NCBI RefSeq assembly: GCF_900155545.1
Contig: NZ_LT732526.1
Location: forward strand, 2,376,441 to 2,440,440
DNA: 64,000 bases
Source: Clostridium sp. Marseille-P2415
GTDB taxonomy: Bacteria > Bacillota > Clostridia > Lachnospirales > Lachnospiraceae
Direction: 5' to 3'
Shown: positions 50,029 to 59,707 of the stretch, one piece after another
Layout: every line of letters starts with the position of its first letter
Numbering within the stretch: position 1 is the stretch's first letter
The notes under the pieces: model-generated
The model's database searches: none
The model's input: only the letters and a program-made list of their open reading frames with translations
What the model was told of the DNA's origin: nothing
Made by a program: the position numbers and the translations under genes

Positions 50029-52065
50029 TTATCCTGTCTTTTCTCTCCTTACGATGATCGTTCCATAACCTCCTATTTCCCCTGAATCCGAAATTTCTCC
50101 AAGTAATAACGTCCCTTTCTCTAAATCCGATAAAAGCTTACAACCCAGTCTCACCGGCTCTTTCCGGAAATTCTGCAGGAACAGGTACTCACAGGTTTCC
50201 GATTCCCTGGATGTCACCTCCAGCCCTTCCACGATCTCACCTGCCACAAGAGGTTTCATTCCGGCTTCATAAGTCACCTTCTGAAAGAGATCATCGTAGA
50301 AATCCTGACCGGCATCTGCGCAGACATAATATGCGGTTCCATTGCCGTAACGGTTCCTGGTAAGAGCCGGATATCCCCCATAAAAATCTTTTTCATAAAC
50401 CAGAAGCGCTTCTGCTCCCTCAAGCTTTACCAGATCACAGAGATTGCGGCATTCATACCGCCCGTTTTCTTTCTGTCCGGATACAGAAACCATATAGTTG
50501 CATTCTCCGACATAAAGGCCGTCAATTTCCGTGCTGCGAAGCCCTAAAACCTCCCGGAGTCCATGAGGAACGCCTCCAAGAAAGCACTCATCTGTCTCAT
50601 CCACTATACCCGACCAGTAGGTGGTGACCAGCTGTCCCCCGCCTTTCACAAATTCCTTCAGCTTTTCCTCAATCCCATTCCGGTATAAGTAAAGCATGGG
50701 AGCTGCAACAAGCCGGTAATCCTTAAGACTTCCTTCCATGGTGAGGACATCTACATTGAAGCCCAGCTTTTTCATGGCGCTGTAAACCTTCACACAGGTT
50801 TCATGATAATAAAGACCTTTGTTTCTGGGCCCCTGGGCATCCTCCATGGCCCAGCGGCACTCCACGTCATAGATGAGTGCCGCTCTTGCAAAGGTCCCGG
50901 TGCCGGCCAATTCCCGAAGAAGGGCAAGCTCCATTCCGGTCTGGCTGACCTCCTCAAATACCCTGGTGTCACATCCTCCATAGTGGTCAATGACCGCCCC
51001 GTGGAATTTCTCCGAACTGCCCCGGCTCTGGCGTATCTGGAAATACATCACACTGTCCGAGCCATGGGCTACGGCCTGCCAGGAGGCCAGCTTTAGAAGA
51101 CCGGGCCGTTTCAGCTTGCTGACTTCCTGCCAGTTTGTACTGCTGGGACTGGATTCCATGAGCAGAAAGGGCCTTTTCTTTAAGCTTCTCATGAAATCAT
51201 GCTGCATCCCATTATCCCTGGCCGTCAGGATCTCCTTCTCCTTATGCCACAGGGGATAGGAATCCCAGGAAACCACATCCACTGCCTGGGACAGCCTTTG
51301 ATAATTGAGCCCGGTGTAATCATACATAAGGTTCGTCGTCGTTGGCTGTCCGGCTCCTGCCTCCCTTAAAGAGGCCGCTTCCCACAAGGCGAAATCCGCA
51401 GTCTGTTCGGTCACAAAACGTTTCCAATCCAGATTTAACCCGTGGACCATGCTCTCCCCAATGGAAGACGGGCTTTCCACCTGGTCAAAGGACTGATAGA
51501 TGTGGCTCCAGAACGCGGTGCACCAGCTGCGGTTCAGAGTCTCTATGGAACCGTATTTCTTTTCCAGCCATCTGCGGAAGGCGGCCTGGCACAACGGGCA
51601 GTGGCACTCGCCGCCGAATTCATTGGAGATATGCCACATCACAACTCCTGGGTGAGTGCCAAACTGTTTCGCCAGTTCTCCGTCGATCCGTCTTACCTTC
51701 TCCCGGTATACGGGAGAGGTATAACAGTGGTTATGCCGCCCTCCGAAAAACCGGCGCCTGCGCGTCTCATCCACCCGCAGCACCTCCGGGTACCGGTCCG
51801 CCAGCCATTTGGGACGGGCACCGGAAGGAGTTCCCATAATCGTGGATATCCCGTTCTCATACAGCTTATCCACCCTCTCCTTAAGCCATTCAAGCCGGTA
51901 CCTTCCCTCTTCCGGCTCCAAAAAGGACCAGGAAAACACTCCCAGGGTCACCATATTAATTCCCGCTTTTTTCATGTATTCCAGATCCTTTTCCAGGATA
52001 TCAGGCCGGTCCAGCCATTGCTCCGGATAATAATCCCCTCCGTACCATAACCAATTACTCTTCAT
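50029..52065 (-). CDS. Beta-galactosidase, glycoside hydrolase family 42
   Basis: 678 residues, GH42. Catalytic acid/base in WHISNEFGGECHCPLC near 145 and nucleophile in LLMESSPSSTNWQ near 300. Zinc-type cysteines are present (HNHCYTSP, CHCPLC). The C-terminal part carries the trimerisation and small beta domains. There is no signal peptide, so imported beta-galactosides are hydrolysed in the cytoplasm. It is the last gene after an SBP and two permeases. Confidence 0.93.
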   Translation of the reverse strand: MKSNWLWYGGDYYPEQWLDRPDILEKDLEYMKKAGINMVTLGVFSWSFLEPEEGRYRLEWLKERVDKLYENGISTIMGTPSGARPKWLADRYPEVLRVDETRRRRFFGGRHNHCYTSPVYREKVRRIDGELAKQFGTHPGVVMWHISNEFGGECHCPLCQAAFRRWLEKKYGSIETLNRSWCTAFWSHIYQSFDQVESPSSIGESMVHGLNLDWKRFVTEQTADFALWEAASLREAGAGQPTTTNLMYDYTGLNYQRLSQAVDVVSWDSYPLWHKEKEILTARDNGMQHDFMRSLKKRPFLLMESSPSSTNWQEVSKLKRPGLLKLASWQAVAHGSDSVMYFQIRQSRGSSEKFHGAVIDHYGGCDTRVFEEVSQTGMELALLRELAGTGTFARAALIYDVECRWAMEDAQGPRNKGLYYHETCVKVYSAMKKLGFNVDVLTMEGSLKDYRLVAAPMLYLYRNGIEEKLKEFVKGGGQLVTTYWSGIVDETDECFLGGVPHGLREVLGLRSTEIDGLYVGECNYMVSVSGQKENGRYECRNLCDLVKLEGAEALLVYEKDFYGGYPALTRNRYGNGTAYYVCADAGQDFYDDLFQKVTYEAGMKPLVAGEIVEGLEVTSRESETCEYLFLQNFRKEPVRLGCKLLSDLEKGTLLLGEISDSGEIGGYGTIIVRREKTG

Positions 52066-52153
52066 ATCCTCTTATTCCTTTCTAAATAAGCGTTGCCGCC
52101 GTTTTCCACATTTGGAAGCACGGCCGCAGCGCCTGCTTTAATCCTATATTTAT

Positions 52154-52969
52154 TTACTTTACTGCCCCTGTGATCCCTTCTGCAAAGCTTCTCTGCAGCA
52201 GGAAGAAAATAATCACGGTAGGAATGGTACAGATCAATACCGCTAACATCAGGGTCCCGTAATCGGTCACATACCCTGATTTTAAGTTGGCAACCAGCAT
52301 GGGCATGGTAATGCTGTCCGCATCCGACATGATCACCTTGGGCCATAGATAACTGTTCCAGGCATTCATGAAGGTAATGGTCATGGCCGCAGCATAGGTG
52401 GAGCGCATGGCAGGAATGAACATCCGGCAGAAAATCTGGAACTCACTTAAACCGTCAAGCCTTGCTGCCTCCATGATATCGACGGGAAAGGACCTTGCGC
52501 TCTGGCGGAACATCATGATCAAGAACGGCGTCGAAACGGTCGGAAGAATGAAACCAAGGGTACTGTTTAAAAGATTTGCCTTTGAAAACATCTGATACAG
52601 CGGTATCATGGTCGCGGCAAAGGGAACCATCATTGCCAGTAAAATAATACTCATTACCCGGTCCTTTGCCTTGTCATGAAAAATCTCGAAACCATATCCG
52701 GCAATGGAGCATATAAACAGGGAAACCAACGTCATGACTGCAGAATACTTAAATGAATTCCCAAGGGCTGCGCCTACATTCTGGGAACCGAACAGTTTTT
52801 TCAGGTTTTCAAACAGCTCCGTACCGAATATCAGAGTCCCCCGTGTCACAGCCACGCTTTTGTTAGTGGCCGCAACCATCATCCAGTATAGCGGAAAAAC
52901 GGAAATGACAGAGACAACCGTCAAAAAACCATATGCCAGAAACTTCTTTCCTTTAGTCACGTTTATCAC
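52154..52969 (-). CDS. Carbohydrate ABC transporter permease (MalG type)
   Basis: 271 residues, six membrane segments, EAA loop MEAARLDGLSEFQIFCRMFIPAMRS near 175. It overlaps the partner permease by 17 bases. The 88-base gap before the GH42 gene holds no clear terminator. The substrate is likely a beta-galactoside, inferred from the GH42 gene. Confidence 0.92.
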   Translation of the reverse strand: MINVTKGKKFLAYGFLTVVSVISVFPLYWMMVAATNKSVAVTRGTLIFGTELFENLKKLFGSQNVGAALGNSFKYSAVMTLVSLFICSIAGYGFEIFHDKAKDRVMSIILLAMMVPFAATMIPLYQMFSKANLLNSTLGFILPTVSTPFLIMMFRQSARSFPVDIMEAARLDGLSEFQIFCRMFIPAMRSTYAAAMTITFMNAWNSYLWPKVIMSDADSITMPMLVANLKSGYVTDYGTLMLAVLICTIPTVIIFFLLQRSFAEGITGAVK

Positions 52970-53849
52970 CTACCTTCATCTGCATAAATGCAAGAACTGC
53001 CACCAGGATCAGAATCAGGTAGGACATGGCTGCCGCATACCCGAAATTCGGTACATATTTAAAGGATACATTGTATATATAATGGGACATGGTAATGGTG
53101 GCATTGGAAGGACCGCCGTATGTTAAGTTCACGGATTCGTCAAACAACTGCAGCGTGCCGTTGGTAGACATGATCGCAGTCAGCAGAATGGTGGGCTTTA
53201 AAAGCGGAACCGTGATCCGCAAAAAAGCTTGAACCGGAGAAGCCCCGTCGATCTTTGCAGCCTCATATATGGAATACTCAATGTTCTGGAGCCCGGAAAG
53301 ATAAAACACCATATTGTAACCGGTCCACCTCCAGACCAGTGCCAGAATGATGACGATCCTGGCACTGGCCGGATGACCCAGGAAATTATATCCGGTGGAC
53401 AATATCCCAAGCTTTATGAAAACCGTATTCACCAGCCCATCCACTGTAAACAGGGACCGGAAAATCACCGCGTAAGATACCAGTGAGGTTGCGCAGGGCA
53501 GAAAGATTGCCGTGCGGAACAGGCCCCTGAAACGAAGGTCCTTATTGTTAAGCAGAGAGGCCAGTATCAGGGCCAGTATCAACATGATCGGAACCTGTAT
53601 GATCAGGTAGATGAAATTATTTCTTAAAGCCTGCATGAAAACAGGGTCCTTAAACATCCTTATGTAATTGGTTCCCCCGGTCCATTTAAGCCCTGCGCCG
53701 ACTCCTGTCTTAAAGGAAAGGAACAGCGCCTGAATCATGGGCAGAAAGCTCATGACTGCGATAAACAGGACCGCCGGAGTCAGAAATGCCCAGCCTGCCA
53801 GGCTCTGATTCTGGCCTAACGATAACTTTTTCTTTCTATCACCCACCAA
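52953..53849 (-). CDS. Carbohydrate ABC transporter permease (MalF type)
   Basis: 298 residues, six membrane segments, EAA loop YEAAKIDGASPVQAFLRITVPLLKP near 205. It begins 21 bases after the binding-protein stop. It needs a shared ATPase, since none is encoded here. Confidence 0.92.
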   Translation of the reverse strand: MVGDRKKKLSLGQNQSLAGWAFLTPAVLFIAVMSFLPMIQALFLSFKTGVGAGLKWTGGTNYIRMFKDPVFMQALRNNFIYLIIQVPIMLILALILASLLNNKDLRFRGLFRTAIFLPCATSLVSYAVIFRSLFTVDGLVNTVFIKLGILSTGYNFLGHPASARIVIILALVWRWTGYNMVFYLSGLQNIEYSIYEAAKIDGASPVQAFLRITVPLLKPTILLTAIMSTNGTLQLFDESVNLTYGGPSNATITMSHYIYNVSFKYVPNFGYAAAMSYLILILVAVLAFMQMKVGDKRD

Positions 53850-53870
53850 TAATGCCTCCTCCCTCTGCCA

Positions 53871-55190
53871 CTATTTTCCCATTGCAAAATTAACCGTATC
53901 CTCTGCAGTCTTGATCTCCGCATCGATATCTCCGCCGGAGACCACATTGGTAATGGCAGTGGCCACCGCGTCACGCGCTTCATAATAATAGACACCTGTG
54001 TTGTTGGAAGGAACCTTTGAAGCAAAATCCGTAATTAAGGAATACACAGGTTCGCCTCCGAAGAATTCCTGAGGTTCTGCATAAACCTTGCTGTCAGCTG
54101 CGGGAAGATAGGCAGCCAGCGCACCGGACTTGGGAAGTATGGTCTCATAGAATTCTGTGCTGCCTGCAAAGGTTTTAGCCAGGAAATCCTGTGCCAGCTC
54201 CGGATTCCTGCAGGCTTTCGTAACTGCCCAGCTGGAACCGCCGTTGTTGGAATAATTGGTGGCACCATCCACGCCTTCAAGCTTAGGAATATCGGTAATG
54301 GCCCATTTGCCGGACTGGTCCTCCGCGGTCTGGATGCTGGCCATGATCCAGCAGCCGTTAATGGTTCCACCTACGGTACTGTTGGTCAGGGTCCCTACAT
54401 ACTGATCCCAGTCATTGACTTCTACCAGAACACTGCTCTTCACCAGCGAAGCATAGGTTTCCATGACTTTCTTCAGCTTGTCATTTCCAACCATGCTGGG
54501 ATTTCCCTCCTTGTCAAAAAGGCTTCCACCCGCTGACTGGAGCATCATCATGATCAGATCAGATTCACCGGCCTGACAGGATAACATAGGCTTTCCTGTC
54601 TTTGCCAGGATGTCCTCCCCTATGGTCTGATACTGGTTCCAGGTAATATCCTTAAAATCATCAACCGTATATCCGGCTTCCTTTAAGATATCGGTGCGAT
54701 AGCATGCGACCACGGCCCCGTTATCAAACGGAACTCCATAATTCTTTCCGTCAACTACGGAATAAGCAGTTTTGGCTTTTGCAAACTTGGTAAAATCGAT
54801 TCCGCTACCTGTCAGATCCTTGAATGCGTCCGGATAACTGAGCACATTCTTCTGAAATGCGTTATCCTGCATCAAAAGAATGTCCGGAAGGGAATCTAAG
54901 TTTCCGGAGGTTGCCGCCGTAGTCAGCTTGGTCTGGACATCGGCCCAGGGTGTTTCCACCACATTCAGCTTAAAATCCGGATGATCCTTTTGATATACCT
55001 TTGCCGCCTCTTCCATGGCATACATGTTAAATGCCGGGTCCCAGCACCAGACGGTCAATTCATTTGCCGGCTGTGCCCCCTCTCCGGTCTTGTCTCCTGC
55101 CGCTTTTCCTGCGGTACCGGAATTCCCGCAGGCTGCCAGGGAAACCACCATGGCTCCGGCCAGTAATGCGGATGTGATCTTTTTCTTCAT
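53871..55190 (-). CDS. Sugar ABC transporter substrate-binding lipoprotein
   Basis: 439 residues, family 1 solute-binding protein. Lipobox VVSLAACGNSG (Cys about 21), Gly/Ala/Lys linker, mature domain from ELTVWCWDPAFNMYAMEEAAKVY near 48. First gene of the SBP-permease-permease-GH42 operon, so it probably binds a galactose-containing oligosaccharide. Confidence 0.9.
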   Translation of the reverse strand: MKKKITSALLAGAMVVSLAACGNSGTAGKAAGDKTGEGAQPANELTVWCWDPAFNMYAMEEAAKVYQKDHPDFKLNVVETPWADVQTKLTTAATSGNLDSLPDILLMQDNAFQKNVLSYPDAFKDLTGSGIDFTKFAKAKTAYSVVDGKNYGVPFDNGAVVACYRTDILKEAGYTVDDFKDITWNQYQTIGEDILAKTGKPMLSCQAGESDLIMMMLQSAGGSLFDKEGNPSMVGNDKLKKVMETYASLVKSSVLVEVNDWDQYVGTLTNSTVGGTINGCWIMASIQTAEDQSGKWAITDIPKLEGVDGATNYSNNGGSSWAVTKACRNPELAQDFLAKTFAGSTEFYETILPKSGALAAYLPAADSKVYAEPQEFFGGEPVYSLITDFASKVPSNNTGVYYYEARDAVATAITNVVSGGDIDAEIKTAEDTVNFAMGK

Positions 55191-55241
55191 AGCGAAACTC
55201 CTCCTCTTTCATAAAAAAATTGGCTCATGTGATTATCTTTT

Positions 55242-55273
55242 TCTTTCGAAAGATTTCTGATAACCACATTATA
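55242..55273 (-). promoter_or_regulatory. Promoter and palindrome upstream of the GH42 operon
   Basis: Minus strand extended -10 TTGGTATAATG (TATAAT at 55268-55273), no good -35. A perfect 12-base palindrome TCTTTCGAAAGA lies at 55242-55253, just after the predicted start site. The palindrome could be an operator, and the missing -35 would suit the adjacent AraC activator. Confidence 0.45.
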
Positions 55274-55340
55274 CCAATTCTGAAGATTTAAAGTTTTTAG
55301 ATTCAATTAAAAAACGCGCATATTCAATCATTTGCGTTTC

Positions 55341-56276
55341 TTATTCCCAACCTTTCTGAGCGCTGATCCTGCAATACAGCAGCTTCCCCTCATAATTTTC
55401 CGCCGATTTCTTCCATTGATAAGGAGAACTATTCATTATTTTCCTGAAATTCCGGTTAAATGCAGAAATAGAAGCAAATCCTGCTGCAATTGTCACCTCT
55501 TCCATGGATTTGTCCGTTTTTTTCAACAGTTCACAGGCATTCTGGATACGGACCAGATTAATATAATCCCCCGGTTTCATATTCATGCCTTCTTCAAAAA
55601 CCCGCCGAAAATGACTTTCGCTCATGCTGCAGGCCTCCGCCATACTTCTTATCTTGATTTCGCCGGCATAATAATCCGCCACATAATCCAGGGCACCTGC
55701 AATCATAGCGGTGTTGGTCCTGGAGCGCATGATATGTTCCTCACCATCGGAAAGCCGTAATAATTCCACCATGCAGGCGCGCAGAAGCCCCTTTATGCTT
55801 TCTTTATAATAGGGCTTCTTATATTGGGTCTCATTCATGATTCCCGAAATCAGCCCGGCCAGTATTGGGTTCTCGTCACCGGACAGAAGGTATCCGGTTC
55901 TGTGTATCCGCTTTAATATGTTTTTGGGGAGTATGGAATCATTACGGTAAACATCGGAAATAATCTTTTGAAAATCAATGTACATCCACTCCCAGAACCC
56001 TTTTGTTCCCTCGTCGCTGTTGGTGGTATGGGGAAGCCTTGGCGGCACGATCATCAGTGAGCCTCTGGAAAAAGGAATACGCTCCTGCCCCAGTATCACT
56101 TCCCCGGTACCCCAGTGGCAGTATCCGATTTCCATAAGATTATGAAAGTGAAGGTATTTGATATGTTTCCCGTATTCTCTGATCCAGTCCTCTCCCAATA
56201 GAGCCAGAACCGGTTCATCCTCAGGTATCTCATAGTAGCGGAATTCCACCCTCTCCCTCTGTTTCGCCATGAACAC
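55341..56276 (-). CDS. AraC-family transcriptional regulator
   Basis: 311 residues. N-terminal cupin-like sensor (about 35-120; MEIGYCHWGTGEVILG, GSLMIVPPRLPHTTNS) and C-terminal double HTH (about 195-295; IRSMAEACSMSESHFRRVFEEGM, TIAAGFASISAFNRNFRKIMN). Located directly upstream of the GH42 operon in the same direction, it probably activates that operon on binding a sugar. Confidence 0.9.
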   Translation of the reverse strand: MFMAKQRERVEFRYYEIPEDEPVLALLGEDWIREYGKHIKYLHFHNLMEIGYCHWGTGEVILGQERIPFSRGSLMIVPPRLPHTTNSDEGTKGFWEWMYIDFQKIISDVYRNDSILPKNILKRIHRTGYLLSGDENPILAGLISGIMNETQYKKPYYKESIKGLLRACMVELLRLSDGEEHIMRSRTNTAMIAGALDYVADYYAGEIKIRSMAEACSMSESHFRRVFEEGMNMKPGDYINLVRIQNACELLKKTDKSMEEVTIAAGFASISAFNRNFRKIMNSSPYQWKKSAENYEGKLLYCRISAQKGWE

Positions 56277-56287
56277 CGCTCCCCCCT

Positions 56288-57031
56288 TTACCCAAACATT
56301 TTTTCAAATCTTTTTTCCGATAATATTTCATTGGTTAGAAACGTTCCATTATAAAACAGACTGTACGTTGTAAACGGTGCCGGAGCATTTTGCGCTTCCT
56401 TCGCAGACTCAAAACGAATGGATTGAAACGGTATTCCTTTCTTTTCTGCCGCTGCTTCTATCAATGGAACATATTTTGCAGTAAAAGGGCATTGATGTGA
56501 ATAATAAAGGACAAAGCCCGGTTCCATGATTTTACGTTCCCTGACTGACTGCTTAAAGCCAGGTTTATCCGCGTCATTTATAAAAGGCAGATACAGCAGT
56601 TCATAGTAAGGCTCCGCGGTATCCGCCAGTTCAAAGCCTTTATGGCGAAGATATTTCGGATCAGAAAGATAGGGGAGCTTCTTTTTTGAAGACAAGATAA
56701 CCAGCCCCTTTTTCCCCTTTTCCCTGCTGTCCTCTATACAGGCTTCCAGTAAAAGATTGGAATTCCCCTGTCCTTTGAATTGACCGGATACCCAAAAGCA
56801 GTTGATATACATATACCCGGCAGCATCAATGGGTGCCCATGCTTTCTCCGCCGGAATATATTCAATAAAACATTTCCCACGAACATTTCCCTTTTTGAAT
56901 ACCAGTCCCTCCTCAAGGCGTTCGGCCAGCCAGGCTTTTTTAGCCGCGACCTGACAGTCCTTATTATTGGCAATGGCGCAGCAGATGTGCTCCTGCTCTA
57001 AATTTTCCTTTGACAATGTAATGATTTCCAT
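56288..57031 (-). CDS. GNAT acetyltransferase with C-terminal YoaP-like domain
   Basis: About 247 residues. N-terminal GNAT domain (about 40-130) with the CoA-loop region GQFKGQGNSNLLLEACIED, and a C-terminal YoaP-like thioredoxin-fold part (LYYSHQCPFTAKYVPLIEAAAE near 178) with CPFT in the place of a CxxC. The start MEIITLSKENLEQ follows GAGG; an earlier start 12 codons upstream is less likely. It lies 11 bases before the AraC gene. Its target is unknown. Confidence 0.8.
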   Translation of the reverse strand: MEIITLSKENLEQEHICCAIANNKDCQVAAKKAWLAERLEEGLVFKKGNVRGKCFIEYIPAEKAWAPIDAAGYMYINCFWVSGQFKGQGNSNLLLEACIEDSREKGKKGLVILSSKKKLPYLSDPKYLRHKGFELADTAEPYYELLYLPFINDADKPGFKQSVRERKIMEPGFVLYYSHQCPFTAKYVPLIEAAAEKKGIPFQSIRFESAKEAQNAPAPFTTYSLFYNGTFLTNEILSEKRFEKMFG

Positions 57032-57149
57032 ATATGCCTCGCTTTCTTTTTTCCATTTTATATCCAATCCCGAACCAAAAGCAAGCGGCTTTTCATTCTT
57101 CCTGCTTTATCTGCATACACCTTTCCTATCATTCGGAACTGACAAACGA

Positions 57150-57201
57150 AAGAACAGCTTCTGCCATGAATGCCGGTGCAATATCATGTCAGAAGCTGCT
57201 C
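57150..57201. terminator. Terminator between ferritin and GNAT genes
   Basis: AGCTTCTGCCATGA pairs with TCATGTCAGAAGCT around a central loop, with TTTTT on the plus side and TTCTTTCGTTT on the minus side. It ends the ferritin transcript. Confidence 0.65.
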
Positions 57202-57238
57202 TTTTTATAGCGTTACGATAGCGAACACCATTCCGTTA

Positions 57239-57751
57239 TTAGATTACAAGTGTCGGAGGCGTATAAACCCTCGCCGCCAGTTCAGAATCCAGTAAATATA
57301 ATCCCTTGGCATCATTGCCGAATAAATCATATCTCTTTATAATTTCATCCGTATTCTTTTCTTCTTCATTCTGTTCTTTTACGAACCAGTCAAGGAACTG
57401 CATGGTGCGGAAGTCTTTTAATTCATAAGCTGTACCGTAAATATCATGAATGGAAGCCGTCACCTTGAGCTCGTGTTCATAAGCCTCCACTGCAGGCTGG
57501 CGGAAATCTTTGTAAACAAAAGCCGGAGCCTTAATATCCTGAAATACGACCTTTTCACTGTTGTTTAACAAATAATCCATAAAGAGCATGGCATGATCCC
57601 GCTCTTCCTGAGTCTGGATTTTAAACCAGTTGGCAAAGCCGTTTAAATTGCTGTCCGCATAATAGTTGGACATGTCCAGATATAAATATGCGGAATAAAA
57701 CTCAAAATTGATCTGTTGATTTATTTTCGTTACAATTTCTTTATTTAGCAT
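57239..57751 (-). CDS. ftnA: Ferritin
   Basis: 170 residues, four-helix ferritin that oxidises Fe(II) and stores iron. Ferroxidase ligands are visible at E17 (NFEFYSAYLYLDM), E50 and H53 (EERDHAMLF), with a later Glu/Gln pair in KEQNEEEKNTDEI. The length is normal for bacterial non-haem ferritin. Monocistronic, with AGGAGG before the start. The 244 bases upstream contain no gene. Confidence 0.93.
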   Translation of the reverse strand: MLNKEIVTKINQQINFEFYSAYLYLDMSNYYADSNLNGFANWFKIQTQEERDHAMLFMDYLLNNSEKVVFQDIKAPAFVYKDFRQPAVEAYEHELKVTASIHDIYGTAYELKDFRTMQFLDWFVKEQNEEEKNTDEIIKRYDLFGNDAKGLYLLDSELAARVYTPPTLVI

Positions 57752-57951
57752 AATCTTCGTCCTCCTTTAAAGTTGATTTCCATATCGGTTTCAAAAATCA
57801 AATTACTGTAAACAGGCACAATACCAGGATCTGGGTTTATCATATTCTAACATTTTTATTAAAAATATTCAATCATATATCAAAAAATATTATTTATCAG
57901 TAACATCTGATAATAAGCAAGAATAGATCTGTAATGTAAAAATATTGTTTC

Positions 57952-57984
57952 AAAAAAAGGGCGAAGCCTGAAAAAGCTTCGCCC
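57952..57984 (-). terminator. Terminator of the transaldolase operon
   Basis: GGGCGAAGC pairs with GCTTCGCCC across an 8-base loop, followed on the minus strand by TTTTTTT. It lies 11 bases after the transaldolase stop. Confidence 0.9.
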
Positions 57985-57995
57985 AAAATTACTGA

Positions 57996-58649
57996 TTATT
58001 CCCCGAATACCGCTTTATAATCCGCCTTGAATTTCTCAATCCCCTGATCGGTCAACGGGTGCTTTGTCATCTGCACCAGTACGCTGTATGGTACGGTAGC
58101 AATGTCTGCTCCTGCCTTTGCACAGTCGATCACATGGATCGGGTTGCGGATGCTGGCTGCAATGATTTCTGTCTCGATTCCGTGTTCCGTAAAAATATCC
58201 GTGATGTCACAAATCAGGTCAATGCCCGGCATGGAAATGTCATCCAAACGGCCTAAGAATGGGGATACATAGGTCGCGCCTGCACGGGCAGCTAAAAGTG
58301 CCTGAGCGGCAGAAAATACCAGTGTTACATTGGTCTTGATTCCCTCTGCAGTCAATACCTTAACGGCCTTCAGTCCTTCTACGGTCATGGGGATCTTTAC
58401 AACCATATTCGGATGGATCGCTGCGATTTCACGTCCCTCTGCAATCATGCCCTCTGCATCCACAGTTGTTGCTTTCACTTCCCCGCTGATGGGTCCGTCC
58501 ACGATGGAAGTGATTTCTTTGATGACCTCACCAAAATCGCGGCCTTCTTTGGCGATCAGGGAAGGATTGGTGGTAACACCGCAGATGATGCCCATGTCGT
58601 TTGCTTTCTTTACGTCTTCCGTATTTGCTGTATCGATAAAAAATCTCAT
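57996..58649 (-). CDS. tal: Transaldolase, TalC/FSA-like small type
   Basis: 217 residues, small class I aldolase barrel. Schiff-base lysine K85 (VVKIPMT). Two residues separate transaldolases from fructose-6-phosphate aldolases: Glu57 (SGEVKATT, where FSA has Gln) and Phe131 (YVSPFLGR, where FSA has Tyr). Both point to true transaldolase activity. It ends the operon of sugar transporter, transketolase and isomerase, so it probably links pentose phosphates to glycolysis. Confidence 0.9.
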   Translation of the reverse strand: MRFFIDTANTEDVKKANDMGIICGVTTNPSLIAKEGRDFGEVIKEITSIVDGPISGEVKATTVDAEGMIAEGREIAAIHPNMVVKIPMTVEGLKAVKVLTAEGIKTNVTLVFSAAQALLAARAGATYVSPFLGRLDDISMPGIDLICDITDIFTEHGIETEIIAASIRNPIHVIDCAKAGADIATVPYSVLVQMTKHPLTDQGIEKFKADYKAVFGE

Positions 58650-58683
58650 GGCAGTTCTCCTTAAATTTTATATTTACTCAAAA

Positions 58684-59058
58684 CTAGCTGACTTTGCAAA
58701 ATTCAATCTTCTCGCCATTGGGACCCTGGAAGAGAAAGAAGCGGTTGGTGCGGGGGGCAAACATCTGGTTGGATTCGATGCCGTTCGATAGGAACTTATG
58801 TCCCTGAGCCGCGATTTCCTCATATGCTTCATCCAGATTCTCACAAGTCAGGGCAATGTGGTCGATATTACCGATGGGCTTCACATCCTGGCGTCTTGGA
58901 TAAAATTCAATGACGCAGGTCCCGCACTGCAGCATTCCGCGGACGCCTCCATCCACCAGCCTGGTAAAACCCAGATTCTCATAGAAAGCTACGGTTACTT
59001 CCGGTTCATCCGTAGGAATTGCCACATGGGCAACTCCAGATGGTTTGTTTTTCAGCAT
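58684..59058 (-). CDS. VOC-family metalloprotein (glyoxalase/dioxygenase fold)
   Basis: 124 residues, a single vicinal-oxygen-chelate domain with two beta-alpha-beta-beta-beta halves (VAHVAIPTDEPEVTVAFYENLGF; IDHIALTCENLDEAYEEIAAQG). Candidate metal ligands are His10, His in IDHIAL and Glu near the end (GEKIEFCKVS). It lies between the isomerase and transaldolase genes, 10 bases after the isomerase. The substrate is unknown; isomerisation or repair of a sugar intermediate would fit the neighbours. Confidence 0.8.
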   Translation of the reverse strand: MLKNKPSGVAHVAIPTDEPEVTVAFYENLGFTRLVDGGVRGMLQCGTCVIEFYPRRQDVKPIGNIDHIALTCENLDEAYEEIAAQGHKFLSNGIESNQMFAPRTNRFFLFQGPNGEKIEFCKVS

Positions 59059-59068
59059 GAGGGACCTC

Positions 59069-59707
59069 CTATGCCAACAGGCTCTTTACATATTCCGCAA
59101 TGGATTCATCCTTGCAGTTTGCGAAGAACAGCTCGCCGAATTTCTCCCCGCCGATGGCTCCCTTTACCAGTTCCTTGTCAAGTCCCTTTAAACAGGTCAG
59201 GATATCTTTTAAGTTATTCTCTCTTACTCCATCTAATATCTTCTTATTTCTCTGCTCCGGAACGGCTCTCTCTCTTGGGTAGCCCTGTCCGCTTGCTTCC
59301 GAGAATAATTTTTCAAATGTATACTCCAGATTCAGTTCTGCTCCCCAGCCAAAGCCCTTTGCAAATGGCATGGCAATGGCGTTGCCGTCGTTGATCTGTG
59401 CAAACATGTAACCGTCGCTTGGGTCACATACAAGGCCGCAGATCACGCCCGGAAAGCTGTTTAATGCCAGCATGGCACCCGCGCCGGTTCCGCATCCGGT
59501 GACCACATAATCCGCTGCACCGGAGTTTAAAAGGATAGCTGCCAGAATTCCGTTCTGTACATAAGTCAGGGAATTGCTGTCCTCTGCGGAATACATTCCA
59601 TAGTTATCCACCACATAGCCTTTTGTATCTGCAACTTTCTTTAAGCTGTTGTAAATCAATCCGTTTTTAGCCGCCTGGCTGTTCTCATTAATTAATGCGA
59701 TTCTCAT
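59069..59707 (-). CDS. RpiB/LacA/LacB-family sugar-phosphate isomerase
   Basis: 212 residues. The N-terminal RpiB-like part has ADYVVTGCGTGAGAMLALNSFPGV near 85, equivalent to the GCGTG loop of RpiB, and a C-terminal extension of about 60 residues (LDGVRENNLKDILTCLKGLDKEL) missing in standard RpiB. It would interconvert an aldose- and ketose-phosphate. It overlaps the transketolase C-subunit by 4 bases. The exact sugar is unclear: ribose-5-phosphate, or a tetrose or hexose phosphate. Confidence 0.8.
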   Translation of the reverse strand: MRIALINENSQAAKNGLIYNSLKKVADTKGYVVDNYGMYSAEDSNSLTYVQNGILAAILLNSGAADYVVTGCGTGAGAMLALNSFPGVICGLVCDPSDGYMFAQINDGNAIAMPFAKGFGWGAELNLEYTFEKLFSEASGQGYPRERAVPEQRNKKILDGVRENNLKDILTCLKGLDKELVKGAIGGEKFGELFFANCKDESIAEYVKSLLA